5,242 bases of DNA from Pseudofrankia asymbiotica (GTDB taxonomy: Bacteria; Actinomycetota; Actinomycetes; Frankiales; Frankiaceae). Each line of letters opens with the position of its first letter. Positions within the stretch are counted from its first letter, which is position 1. Position numbers and translations under genes: made by a program. Location of the stretch: contig NZ_MOMC01000002.1 of assembly GCF_001983105.1 (NCBI RefSeq), positions 134,298 to 139,539 on the forward strand, in the 5' to 3' direction. Under the pieces are notes generated by a model. It saw only the letters and a list, made by a program, of their open reading frames with translations. It was not told the DNA's origin and searched no databases. Positions 1 through 5,186 of the stretch are shown in pieces.

Positions 1-53
1 GCGTCCGTCAGGACGTGCTGGAGTGGACCGCCCGCGAGGTGGCAGAGGAGTTC

Positions 54-60
54 GGGAGGA
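54..60 (+). promoter_or_regulatory. Ribosome binding site deciding the DUF6758 start
   Basis: GGGAGGA lies 5-6 bases before the GTG at 66, close to a consensus anti-16S match at good spacing. It favours this start over the GTG at 15, which has no comparable site in the 14 visible bases before it. The caution is that these bases are also in frame with an open, coding-like stretch running from the window edge. Confidence 0.55.
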
Positions 61-65
61 GCCAG

Positions 66-740
66 GTGACGAACGTACCCACCTGTCCCCGATGTCTAGG
101 TGGGCTACGGCCGCCCGACCTGTGGAGCGATCAGTGGAGGTGCGAACGTCACGGGGACGTCTCCCCCTGGCACCAGGCGACCGCCACACCGGAGCTCGCG
201 CTGCGGAAACTCGCTGACACGGCGACGGTGCCCGTATGGGTGCCGTCGCCGATGCCGGTTCACTGGTACGTCGGCGGGATCGGCTGGGCCGGCGACGACC
301 GCGCCGGCGCGCGGGCGGTGGCACTGGCGGCGGCGGGCCCGTCGCCGGTCGGCGGGCCGGCGGACATGCTGCTGGTCGCCGAGTCGCCCGGCACGGGGCT
401 GGGGGCCCGGCTGGCGGGAATCCCCGGGCCGGACCCGGAGCAGCTGGACACTCTTCCCGAGGCGAAGGTCGAGGCGGCGGGGCACCCGACAGCGCTGTGG
501 CCGGTGGGATGCCCACGCGACCGGACGGCGTTCGTCGGCGAGGCCGGCGGAGTGTGGCTGTGGCTGCTGCTGTGGCCCGCGGACGCCGCCCTCCTGCTGA
601 TGGAGCACCTGGTCCTGGAGGATCTCCGCGACCGTTCGACGCTCGCCGACCGTCTGCTCTTCGGCGCCCCGACCGACCGGCTCAGCACGCCGGTGCCCGG
701 ACCCGGGAACACGGCCCAGGGCGACACCGACGGCGGCTGA
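66..740 (+). CDS. DUF6758-family zinc-ribbon protein, function unknown
   Basis: The protein is about 224 residues from the GTG at 66. Near its N-terminus it shows CPRC (residues 7-10) followed by C26 and H29, a CxxC...CxxH arrangement that looks like a small zinc ribbon. After it come VPVW (55-58), a GDDR-containing segment (about 73-81), LLVAES and GLGARLAG (about 102-118), and a hydrophobic stretch beginning GEAGGVWLWLLLWP (158-171) that ends in LEDLRD. I recognise this pattern from memory as actinobacterial DUF6758, whose members usually start a few residues before the CPRC. No signal peptide or clear membrane helix is seen, so it is probably cytoplasmic. The GTG at 66 is chosen because GGGAGG (54-59) lies 6 bases before it. 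An in-frame GTG at 15 would add 17 residues, and the frame is open to the window edge, so the N-terminus is not certain. Its biochemical role is unknown. Homologues often neighbour PHP and Mrp genes, as here. Confidence 0.85.
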   Translation: MTNVPTCPRCLGGLRPPDLWSDQWRCERHGDVSPWHQATATPELALRKLADTATVPVWVPSPMPVHWYVGGIGWAGDDRAGARAVALAAAGPSPVGGPADMLLVAESPGTGLGARLAGIPGPDPEQLDTLPEAKVEAAGHPTALWPVGCPRDRTAFVGEAGGVWLWLLLWPADAALLLMEHLVLEDLRDRSTLADRLLFGAPTDRLSTPVPGPGNTAQGDTDGG

Positions 741-773
741 CACACCGGGTTCCCGCCGCGCCGCGTCCGCTCG

Positions 774-779
774 TAGGCT
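774..779 (+). promoter_or_regulatory. Possible -10 element before the lipid kinase gene
   Basis: TAGGCT fits the actinobacterial housekeeping -10 pattern TAnnnT. A weak -35 candidate, TTCCCG (750-755), sits 18 bases upstream. Initiation about 7 bases downstream would give a leader of roughly 60 bases before the ATG at 847. That leader contains two 9-bp direct repeats (GGACGCGCC at 803-811 and 813-821). The -35 is poor, so read-through from the upstream gene is an equally good explanation. Confidence 0.3.
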
Positions 780-846
780 CTGCACACCTGGCGGGCCCCG
801 AAGGACGCGCCGGGACGCGCCCCCAAGCGAGAGAGCACCGGCCGCC

Positions 847-1878
847 ATGACCGAAACCACCGACCGCCCCTCGGGGACCCCGGCGATCCCTGAGCACGAG
901 GCCGCGCCGGCGCGGGTCGCCACGGCGGAGTCCGCGACGGAGGAGGTCGCCGCGACGGAGTTCGCGGCGGTGCCGATCGCGGCGGTGCCGATCGCGCGTG
1001 ACCGGCTCCGCGTCATCGTCAACCCGAGCGCGGGCGGGGGACGGGCCGGGCGGGTGCTCGAAGACGTCCTGGGGGCGCTGCGCGGCTGGGCGTCCGACGT
1101 CGAGGTGACGAGGACCCGTGACATCGCGCACGCGGACGAGCTCGCGGCCGAGGCGGCCGGCTCGGGCCGGGTAGCGGTGGCGCTCGGCGGTGACGGGCTC
1201 GTCGGGCGGGTCGCGGGGGCCACCGCGAGGGCCGGCGGCCTGCTCGCCGTGCTGCCCGGCGGCCGGGGCAACGACTTCGCGCGCGGGCTGGGCATCTCGC
1301 GCGACCCGGTGGCCGCCGCGGCGGCGCTGGCGGGCGCCGTCGAACGGCGGATCGACCTGCCGGAGGCGAACGGCACGGCGTTCATCGGCATCGCGAGCCT
1401 GGGCTTCGACTCGGACGTCCAGGTCATCGCCAACCGGACCCGGCTCCTGCGCGGTCAGAGCGTCTACACGTACTCGACGATGCGGGCCCTCGTACCGTGG
1501 CGGCCGGCCCGTTTCACCGTCCGCCTCGACGACGGCGAGCCGCGCGAGGTCGTCGGATGGTCGGTCGCCGCCGCGAACGCGCAGTACTACGGCGGTGGGA
1601 TGCGCTACGCCCCGGACGCGGACGTCGCCGATGGGCTGCTGGATGTGGTGTTCCTGCACCGGATGAGCCGGCTCACCCTGCTGTTGCTCTTCCACAAGGT
1701 CTTCAAGGGCACCCACGTCGACACGAAGCACGTGACCGTGCTCCGGGCGCGCCGTCTCACCGTCGACGCCGACCGCCCGTTCCAGGTCTACGCCGACGGC
1801 GACCCGGTAGCGGACCTCCCGACCGAGATCGTCGTCCGCCCCGGCGCCCTGCGTCTCCTCGCCCCGCCCGCCGACTGA
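847..1878 (+). CDS. Diacylglycerol kinase family lipid kinase (DAGK/YegS/LCB5-like)
   Basis: This 343-residue protein is an ATP-dependent lipid kinase of the DAGK_cat superfamily, probably acting on diacylglycerol or a related lipid at the inner face of the membrane. The catalytic domain opens with VIVNPSAGGG (56-65). The nucleotide-binding signature GGDG is at 114-117, followed by PGGRGNDFARGLG (137-149), which is the actinobacterial form of the GTGNDFAR motif. The C-terminal beta-sandwich carries YYGGGMRYAPDA (247-258), DGLLDVVF (262-269) and YADGDP (315-320). The usual T after GGDG is L here, which I believe occurs in actinobacterial members and need not mean inactivity. The first 50 residues are Ala/Glu/Pro-rich and lie outside the family core. 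They include a tandem AAVPI repeat. The ATG at 847 is the only nearby ATG. Its Shine-Dalgarno match is weak (GAGAG, about 831-835), so a later GTG at 970 is possible. No transmembrane helix is seen. The true substrate cannot be read from sequence. Confidence 0.93.
   Translation: MTETTDRPSGTPAIPEHEAAPARVATAESATEEVAATEFAAVPIAAVPIARDRLRVIVNPSAGGGRAGRVLEDVLGALRGWASDVEVTRTRDIAHADELAAEAAGSGRVAVALGGDGLVGRVAGATARAGGLLAVLPGGRGNDFARGLGISRDPVAAAAALAGAVERRIDLPEANGTAFIGIASLGFDSDVQVIANRTRLLRGQSVYTYSTMRALVPWRPARFTVRLDDGEPREVVGWSVAAANAQYYGGGMRYAPDADVADGLLDVVFLHRMSRLTLLLLFHKVFKGTHVDTKHVTVLRARRLTVDADRPFQVYADGDPVADLPTEIVVRPGALRLLAPPAD
964..993 (+). repeat. Perfect tandem 15-bp duplication inside the kinase N-terminus
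   Basis: The unit GCGGCGGTGCCGATC occurs twice back to back (964-978 and 979-993) and is followed by a further GCG. It encodes AAVPI twice (residues 40-49), just before the catalytic domain starts. The length is a multiple of three, so the frame is kept. It looks like a recent slippage duplication in a low-complexity linker. Confidence 0.9.
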
Positions 1879-1930
1879 CCAGCTCGCCAGCGGGCTTCAC
1901 ACCCCGAGCGAGACCCGCGGAAGGCGACGG

Positions 1931-1957
1931 CTCCCGAGGCGCCGGCGCGCCGGGGAG
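1931..1957. terminator. Hairpin between convergent genes, possible bidirectional terminator
   Basis: CTCCC (1931-1935) pairs with GGGAG (1953-1957), and GGCGC (1938-1942) pairs with GCGCC (1947-1951). This makes a 10-bp stem with a small 2/1 internal bulge and a CGGC loop. It lies about 50 bases past the kinase stop and 40 bases past the stop of the opposing gene. No T-tract follows on either strand, so it would be a non-canonical, purely GC-stem terminator. In DNA this GC-rich, chance pairing is common, which limits confidence. Confidence 0.4.
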
Positions 1958-1987
1958 AACTGGCGCGGCGGCCGGCGCGCGGGAACA

Positions 1988-2842
1988 TCAGGGAGCGTCA
2001 CCCAGGCAGAGCACGAAGTCGCTGCTGCCCCCGAGCTCGCTGTAGGTCGCCTCCACTCCCGGGACAAGAGCGCAGAGACTCTCCGACTTGACCCGGTCGA
2101 GCACGACGTACTCGGCGTCATCCGAGGAGCAGTCGACGATCTTGGCGCTTGTCGATCCCGTCTGGTGAATGCAGTCGCCGACCGAGGCGTTGCTCGGATC
2201 GTTGCGGCTCGCGACAGCGACGATGATGATCACGAGAATCACCGCCGTCGGGACGAGCAGCCCCAGGGCCGCCGGGCGGCGCAGCAGCGGCTTACCGGGG
2301 TCCAGCGGCTGTCCTGGGCCGTACGGCAGCCGGGGCGGAAGCTTTTTGATCTTCTGCCACTGCACCAGGTTGATGATCAGTGTGACCGGTGTGGCGAAGA
2401 ACGAGACGAGGCCCCACCAGCCCAGGAGCAGCGTCTTCGCCGACATGTCCCGGACAACGGCGGTGCCGCACGTCCGGCAGAACGGTCCCGGCGTCTTCAG
2501 GAACCGCATGACGATGATGAAGCCCCGATGGCCGCGGATGGTCGCGGCGACCGCGGGCCCGCCGCCGCAGACGCGGCAGACCGGCCCAGGCGGCGGGCCG
2601 TACGGCCCGGGTCCCGGCACCGGCTGCTGACCCGGCGCCTGGCCCTGCGGAGCGGGGGTGGGATAGCCCGGAGGCCCGTAGCCGGGAGGCGGCCCGTAGC
2701 CGGCGGGCGGTCCATAGCCGGGAGGCTGCCCATAGCCAGGCGCCTGGCCCGGTCCGGCCGGCGCATTGCCGGGCTGCTCATAGCCGGGCGGCGCGTAGCC
2801 AGGCGGAAAGCCGCCGGGAGCCGCGCCAGTGGAATCGGTCAC
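1988..2842 (-). CDS. LppU/SCO3897-like membrane protein with Pro/Gly/Tyr-rich N-terminus
   Basis: The protein has 284 residues from the GTG at 2842. Residues 1-87 are a disordered Pro/Gly/Tyr-rich tail with tyrosines spaced six apart (37, 43, 49, 55). Two CxxC pairs follow (C89/C92 and C122/C125), probably a zinc-ribbon-like knuckle around a basic segment. A hydrophobic stretch (about 134-160, with GWWG) and a clear transmembrane helix (about 190-211) flank a basic loop. The C-terminal domain begins VGDC (221-224) and has four cysteines (224, 238, 257, 279), ending near VLCLGD. That pattern is what I recall for actinobacterial LppU/SCO3897 proteins, where the domain is thought to be outside the membrane with paired cysteines. 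The basic loop between the two segments fits a cytoplasmic side and an external C-terminus. No lipobox is present in this copy. The start is set by GAAGGG six bases before the GTG; the upstream in-frame start at 2878 lacks such a site. Function is unknown. Confidence 0.82.
   Translation of the reverse strand: MTDSTGAAPGGFPPGYAPPGYEQPGNAPAGPGQAPGYGQPPGYGPPAGYGPPPGYGPPGYPTPAPQGQAPGQQPVPGPGPYGPPPGPVCRVCGGGPAVAATIRGHRGFIIVMRFLKTPGPFCRTCGTAVVRDMSAKTLLLGWWGLVSFFATPVTLIINLVQWQKIKKLPPRLPYGPGQPLDPGKPLLRRPAALGLLVPTAVILVIIIVAVASRNDPSNASVGDCIHQTGSTSAKIVDCSSDDAEYVVLDRVKSESLCALVPGVEATYSELGGSSDFVLCLGDAP
2663..2743 (-). repeat. Tandem 18-bp repeats encoding a PPGYGP-type hexapeptide
   Basis: Residues 34-60 of the membrane protein repeat a six-residue unit of the form (A/P)-P-G-Y-G-(P/Q), with tyrosine at 37, 43, 49 and 55, and a degenerate final copy ending at Y60. 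Two looser PPGY copies lie upstream (Y16, Y21). At DNA level this is an 18-bp periodicity, imperfect at synonymous sites, so the peptide rather than the DNA seems to be conserved. Such tails are common and length-variable in actinobacterial membrane proteins. Confidence 0.8.
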
Positions 2843-2848
2843 CGCAAA

Positions 2849-2854
2849 CCCTTC
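2849..2854 (-). promoter_or_regulatory. Ribosome binding site for the LppU-like gene
   Basis: On the - strand GAAGGG ends six bases before the GTG at 2842-2840. It is the best Shine-Dalgarno match near this gene and is the reason for preferring this start over the one 12 codons upstream. Confidence 0.55.
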
Positions 2855-2878
2855 ACCGTGTCGGGCGGAGCGGCGCAA

Positions 2879-2918
2879 AAGGTATCACTAGACCGACAAG
2901 CCCTCTCACCGGCGACAA
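2879..2918 (-). promoter_or_regulatory. Weak promoter candidate upstream of the LppU-like gene
   Basis: This is the most AT-rich patch of the gap. On the - strand TACCTT (2884-2879) fits TAnnnT, with TGAGAG (2908-2903) at 18-base spacing as a poor -35. Two copies of TTGTCG (2899-2894 and 2918-2913) lie 19 bases apart and resemble -35 elements, but neither is well spaced from a -10. The choice of elements is uncertain. Confidence 0.25.
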
Positions 2919-2945
2919 CCAACCCAAAAGGGCCCGTCACGCGGC

Positions 2946-2970
2946 GGGGCGGGGCGCTGGGCGGGGGGGG
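2946..2970 (+). other. Potential G-quadruplex motif
   Basis: Four G-runs are separated by short loops: GGGG (2946-2949), C, GGGG (2951-2954), CGCT, GGG (2959-2961), C, and eight G (2963-2970). This meets the usual G3+N1-7 definition. It lies 15 bases past the PHP stop. It is on the strand opposite to the coding strand of both flanking genes, so it could form in DNA but not in their mRNA, which would instead be C-rich here. Confidence 0.6.
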
Positions 2971-2984
2971 TGTCGGACGCGGCG

Positions 2985-3902
2985 CTAGCGCGTGCGCGGG
3001 GTGTCGCCGGTGGCGCGGTCGACAAGGGCGGCGAGGACATCCGGGGCGGTGCCGTTCGCGCCGATGCCACGGCCCGGGCCTTCCCTGGTGCCGTGGAAGT
3101 CGCTCGAGCCGGTGGCGAGCAGGCCCAGGTCGGCGGCCAGCGCGCGCAGCCGGGCGCGGGCGGCCGGCGGATGGTCGGGGTGGTCGACCTCGACGCCGGC
3201 GAGACCCAGCCGCGCCATCCGCTCGATCACCTCCGGCCCGACGACCGGCCCCCGGGCGGCGGCGAACGGATGGGCGAACACGCTCACCCCGCCGGCCTGG
3301 TGGATCAGCCGCAGCGCCTCGGCGACGTCCGGCTGGGACTTGCCGACCCAGTACCGGCTGCCCCGGCCGCCGATCCAGCTCGGGGTGAACGCCTCGTCGA
3401 AATGGGAGAGCACCCCGGCCTCCAGGAGGGCGGCGGCGATGTGCGGCCGGCCGACCGTGCCGCCGGCCAGCTCCCCGATCCGCTCCCAGCTGACCGGGTG
3501 ACCGTCGGCGGCGAGCATGTCGACCATCCGCCGGGCCCGCGTCTCGCGGTCGTCGCGCAGGAGGGCGCGGGCCGCGGCGAACTCTGGCTCGGCGGGGTCG
3601 AACAGGTAGGCGAGCACGTGCAGGCTGATCACACGGTCCGCGGAGACTCGCACCTCGCACGAGATCTCGGCCCCGGGCACCAGCGTCATGCCGGGCCGCA
3701 GGGCCGCCTCGGCCGCCGCCGTCCCGGCCGTGGTGTCGTGGTCGGTCAGCGCGATCGTCGACAGTCCGGCGTCCGCCGCCGCGGCCACGAGCGCCGCGGG
3801 CGTGAGCAACCCGTCGGACGCCGTCGAGTGGGTGTGCAGATCAATCCCGGCCAGCGCGACCTCCCCGGATCCGGCGGACGCGGCCCGCGTCCCTGTCCTC
3901 AC
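2985..3902 (-). CDS. PHP-domain metal-dependent phosphoesterase (YciV/RnaAM-like)
   Basis: This 305-residue protein of the polymerase-and-histidinol-phosphatase fold has a complete set of metal ligands: DLHTHSTASDG (21-31), TDHDTT (53-58), PGAEIS (76-81), FAHP (209-212), a conserved EVDHPDH (238-244) and GSSDFHG (265-271). The GRPHIA motif (151-156) and insert place it with E. coli YciV/RnaAM and the Chromobacterium enzyme known to hydrolyse 3',5'-nucleotide bisphosphates. It is therefore likely a cytoplasmic phosphatase or short-RNA 5'-exonuclease using a di- or trinuclear metal centre. The exact substrate is inferred. The start is unsettled. GTG at 3902 has no well-spaced Shine-Dalgarno of its own, but overlaps the stop of a three-codon ORF. 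An in-frame CTG at 3854 has GGGGAGG five bases before it and would begin four codons before the DLHTH motif, closer to the family's usual N-terminus. It lies downstream of mrp in the same direction but beyond a strong hairpin. Confidence 0.93.
   Translation of the reverse strand: MRTGTRAASAGSGEVALAGIDLHTHSTASDGLLTPAALVAAAADAGLSTIALTDHDTTAGTAAAEAALRPGMTLVPGAEISCEVRVSADRVISLHVLAYLFDPAEPEFAAARALLRDDRETRARRMVDMLAADGHPVSWERIGELAGGTVGRPHIAAALLEAGVLSHFDEAFTPSWIGGRGSRYWVGKSQPDVAEALRLIHQAGGVSVFAHPFAAARGPVVGPEVIERMARLGLAGVEVDHPDHPPAARARLRALAADLGLLATGSSDFHGTREGPGRGIGANGTAPDVLAALVDRATGDTPRTR
3860..3866 (-). promoter_or_regulatory. Strong internal Shine-Dalgarno, possible alternative PHP start
   Basis: On the - strand GGGGAGG is followed after five bases by an in-frame CTG (3854-3852). 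Initiation there would give a 289-residue protein opening MAGIDLHTH. CTG starts are rare, so this is a competing rather than a preferred start. The site could also be a coincidence of the Gly-Glu codons. Confidence 0.35.
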
Positions 3903-3910
3903 CCCAGCAT
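3899..3910 (-). other. Three-codon leader ORF overlapping the PHP start
   Basis: ATG CTG GGG TGA encodes Met-Leu-Gly. It is preceded at five bases by GAGGA (3920-3916). Its TGA overlaps the PHP GTG start by two bases (GTGA), the geometry of termination-reinitiation. The GAGGA sits in a small hairpin (GCCGA 3923-3919 with TCGGC 3915-3911, loop GGA). It is visible in sequence but translation is unproven. Confidence 0.3.
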
Positions 3911-3941
3911 GCCGATCCTCGGCGATGTTCCGGGAGGAAAC

Positions 3942-3994
3942 CGACAGCGGGTGGGTTCCTCCATGCCTGGCATGGAGGAACCCACCCGCTGTCG
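3942..3994 (-). terminator. Perfect 53-bp palindrome, probable mrp terminator
   Basis: Every base from 3942 to 3967 pairs with its partner from 3994 to 3969 around a central T (3968). As a hairpin this gives a 24-bp perfect stem with a five-base loop. It starts 16 bases past the mrp stop. On the - strand it is followed by G then TTT, a short remnant T-tract, whereas no T-run follows in the + direction. This fits a strong intrinsic-type terminator for mrp, in the style of GC-rich bacteria that lack long U-tracts. It would separate the PHP gene from mrp transcription or attenuate read-through. A role as an mRNA 3'-end stabiliser or a dispersed palindromic repeat cannot be excluded. Confidence 0.75.
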
Positions 3995-4010
3995 TGGCTC
4001 GGCCCCTGGG

Positions 4011-5177
4011 TCAGTGCGCGTGCTTGGGCGCACCCAGGCCCCGGGCCGGTGAGAGGTTGAGCGAGCGGCCGGCGAGGCCGCGGGAGCGGTGGCTGAGCCG
4101 GTCGGCGACGGTGCGCAGCTGCTTGCTGGCCTCGCAGTCGGGGTCCGCGACGACCAGCGGCATGCCGGCGTCGCCACCCTCGCGCAGCCGGACGTCGATC
4201 GGGATCTGCGCCAGCAGCGGCACGTCGTGGCCGAGCACCTTGGTGAGGCGCTCGGCGACGGCGGCGCCACCGCCGGCACCGAACAGGTCGATCCGCTCGT
4301 CGCAGTGCGGGCAGCTCAGGTAGGCCATGTTCTCCACGACGCCGACCACGTTCTGCCTGGTCTGGGCGGCGATCGTGCCAGCCCGCTCGGCGACCTCGGT
4401 CGCGGCCACCTGCGGGGTGGTGACGATCAGCAGCTCGGACGACGGCACCAGCTGGGCCAGCGAGATCGCGATGTCGCCGGTGCCGGGCGGCAGGTCGAGC
4501 AGCAGCACGTCCAGGTCGCCCCAGAAGACGTCCGAGAGGAACTGCTCTAGCGCCCGGTGCAGCATCGGGCCACGCCAGGTGACCGGCTGGTTTCCCCTGG
4601 TGAACATGCCCGTGGAGATCACGCGAACGCCGTATGCCTGCGGCGGCATGATCATCTTATCGACCTGCGTGGGCCCGCGCTCGATGCCGAACATCCGCGG
4701 CACCGAATGCCCGTAGATGTCGGCGTCGAGAACACCGACCTTCAGGCCCGACTGGGCCATCGCCGTGGCGAGGTTGACGGTGACCGACGACTTGCCCACG
4801 CCGCCCTTGCCGCTCGCCACCCCGTAGACCCGGGTGAGCGAGCCCGGCTGGGCGAACGGGATCACCTTCGCCGCCACGCCGCCGCGCAGCTTCTCGTGCA
4901 GGGCGGTCCGCTGCTCCGGCGTCATCACGGACAGCGCGACGCGGACGTCGGTGACGCCCTCGATGGTGCGGACCGCGCGGTCGACCCTGGCGATGATCTC
5001 CTCGCGCATCGGGCAGCCCGACACGGTGAGAAGAACCACCACGTCGACCGAGCCGTCGCCGCGGATCTGGATGGCCTCGACCATGTCGAGCTCGGTGATC
5101 GGCCGGCCGATCTCGGGGTCGAGGACGGTCGCGAGCGCCGCCTGGACCGCGTCAGAGGTGAGAGTGGGAGCTGGCAA
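4011..5177 (-). CDS. mrp: Mrp/NBP35 (ApbC) family Fe-S cluster carrier P-loop ATPase
   Basis: This 388-residue cytoplasmic protein binds and transfers iron-sulfur clusters to apo-proteins. The N-terminal MIP18/DUF59 domain (about 7-85) shows LDPEIGRPITELDMV (19-33) and SGCPM (53-57) with the conserved cysteine C55. The ATPase domain begins at about 115 with the deviant Walker A GKGGVGKS (123-130), whose first lysine marks the SIMIBI/MinD class. It continues with the switch region DADIYGHSVP (151-160) and Walker B/switch II LLLDLPPGTGD (225-235). The CPHC motif (289-292) supplies the bridging cluster ligands at a dimer interface. All key residues are intact and the length is normal. The start is the TTG at 5177, supported by GAGG five bases upstream and by the family's N-terminus. 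The frame is open upstream to the window edge. A terminator-like palindrome follows the stop. The next gene upstream lies outside the window. Confidence 0.97.
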   Translation of the reverse strand: MPAPTLTSDAVQAALATVLDPEIGRPITELDMVEAIQIRGDGSVDVVVLLTVSGCPMREEIIARVDRAVRTIEGVTDVRVALSVMTPEQRTALHEKLRGGVAAKVIPFAQPGSLTRVYGVASGKGGVGKSSVTVNLATAMAQSGLKVGVLDADIYGHSVPRMFGIERGPTQVDKMIMPPQAYGVRVISTGMFTRGNQPVTWRGPMLHRALEQFLSDVFWGDLDVLLLDLPPGTGDIAISLAQLVPSSELLIVTTPQVAATEVAERAGTIAAQTRQNVVGVVENMAYLSCPHCDERIDLFGAGGGAAVAERLTKVLGHDVPLLAQIPIDVRLREGGDAGMPLVVADPDCEASKQLRTVADRLSHRSRGLAGRSLNLSPARGLGAPKHAH

Positions 5178-5182
5178 CGAAA

Positions 5183-5186
5183 CCTC
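5183..5186 (-). promoter_or_regulatory. Ribosome binding site supporting the TTG start of mrp
   Basis: On the - strand GAGG is followed after five bases by the TTG at 5177-5175. It is the main reason for accepting the rare TTG start, together with the match of the resulting N-terminus to the family. In the remaining visible upstream bases (5187-5242) I see only a short GCCGC/GCGGC inverted repeat (5202-5214) and no convincing promoter. Confidence 0.55.

Noticed and set aside
105..1433. Long open frame on the - strand (442 codons) opposite the DUF6758 and kinase genes
   Set aside because: Its translation is low-complexity Arg/Ala/Pro/Gly/Ser, with no family motif, and it lies opposite two genes with clear motifs. 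Long antisense frames are expected at this GC content.
682..1731. Second - strand open frame (349 codons) across the kinase
   Set aside because: It is an Arg/Asp/Gly-rich shadow translation with no recognisable domain, opposite a well-supported kinase.
1988..2842. Toxin-antitoxin toxin, a label I recall being attached to some proteins of this type
   Set aside because: No toxin fold or partner antitoxin gene is visible. The architecture is a membrane protein with an LppU-like C-terminal domain.
2165..3388. + strand open frame (407 codons) opposite the LppU-like and PHP genes
   Set aside because: It spans two - strand genes and their gap and becomes almost pure Arg/Gly/Pro/Ala. It is typical antisense shadow.
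3942..3994. Palindrome as an insertion-sequence end or CRISPR repeat
   Set aside because: There is only one copy in the window, with no transposase, no target duplication and no spaced repeats. The position just after the mrp stop fits a terminator better.
2970..4052. + strand open frame (360 codons) opposite the PHP gene and through the palindrome
   Set aside because: It has no family motif and reads opposite all the PHP metal-binding motifs. It shares a peptide with a - strand frame only because both cross the perfect palindrome.
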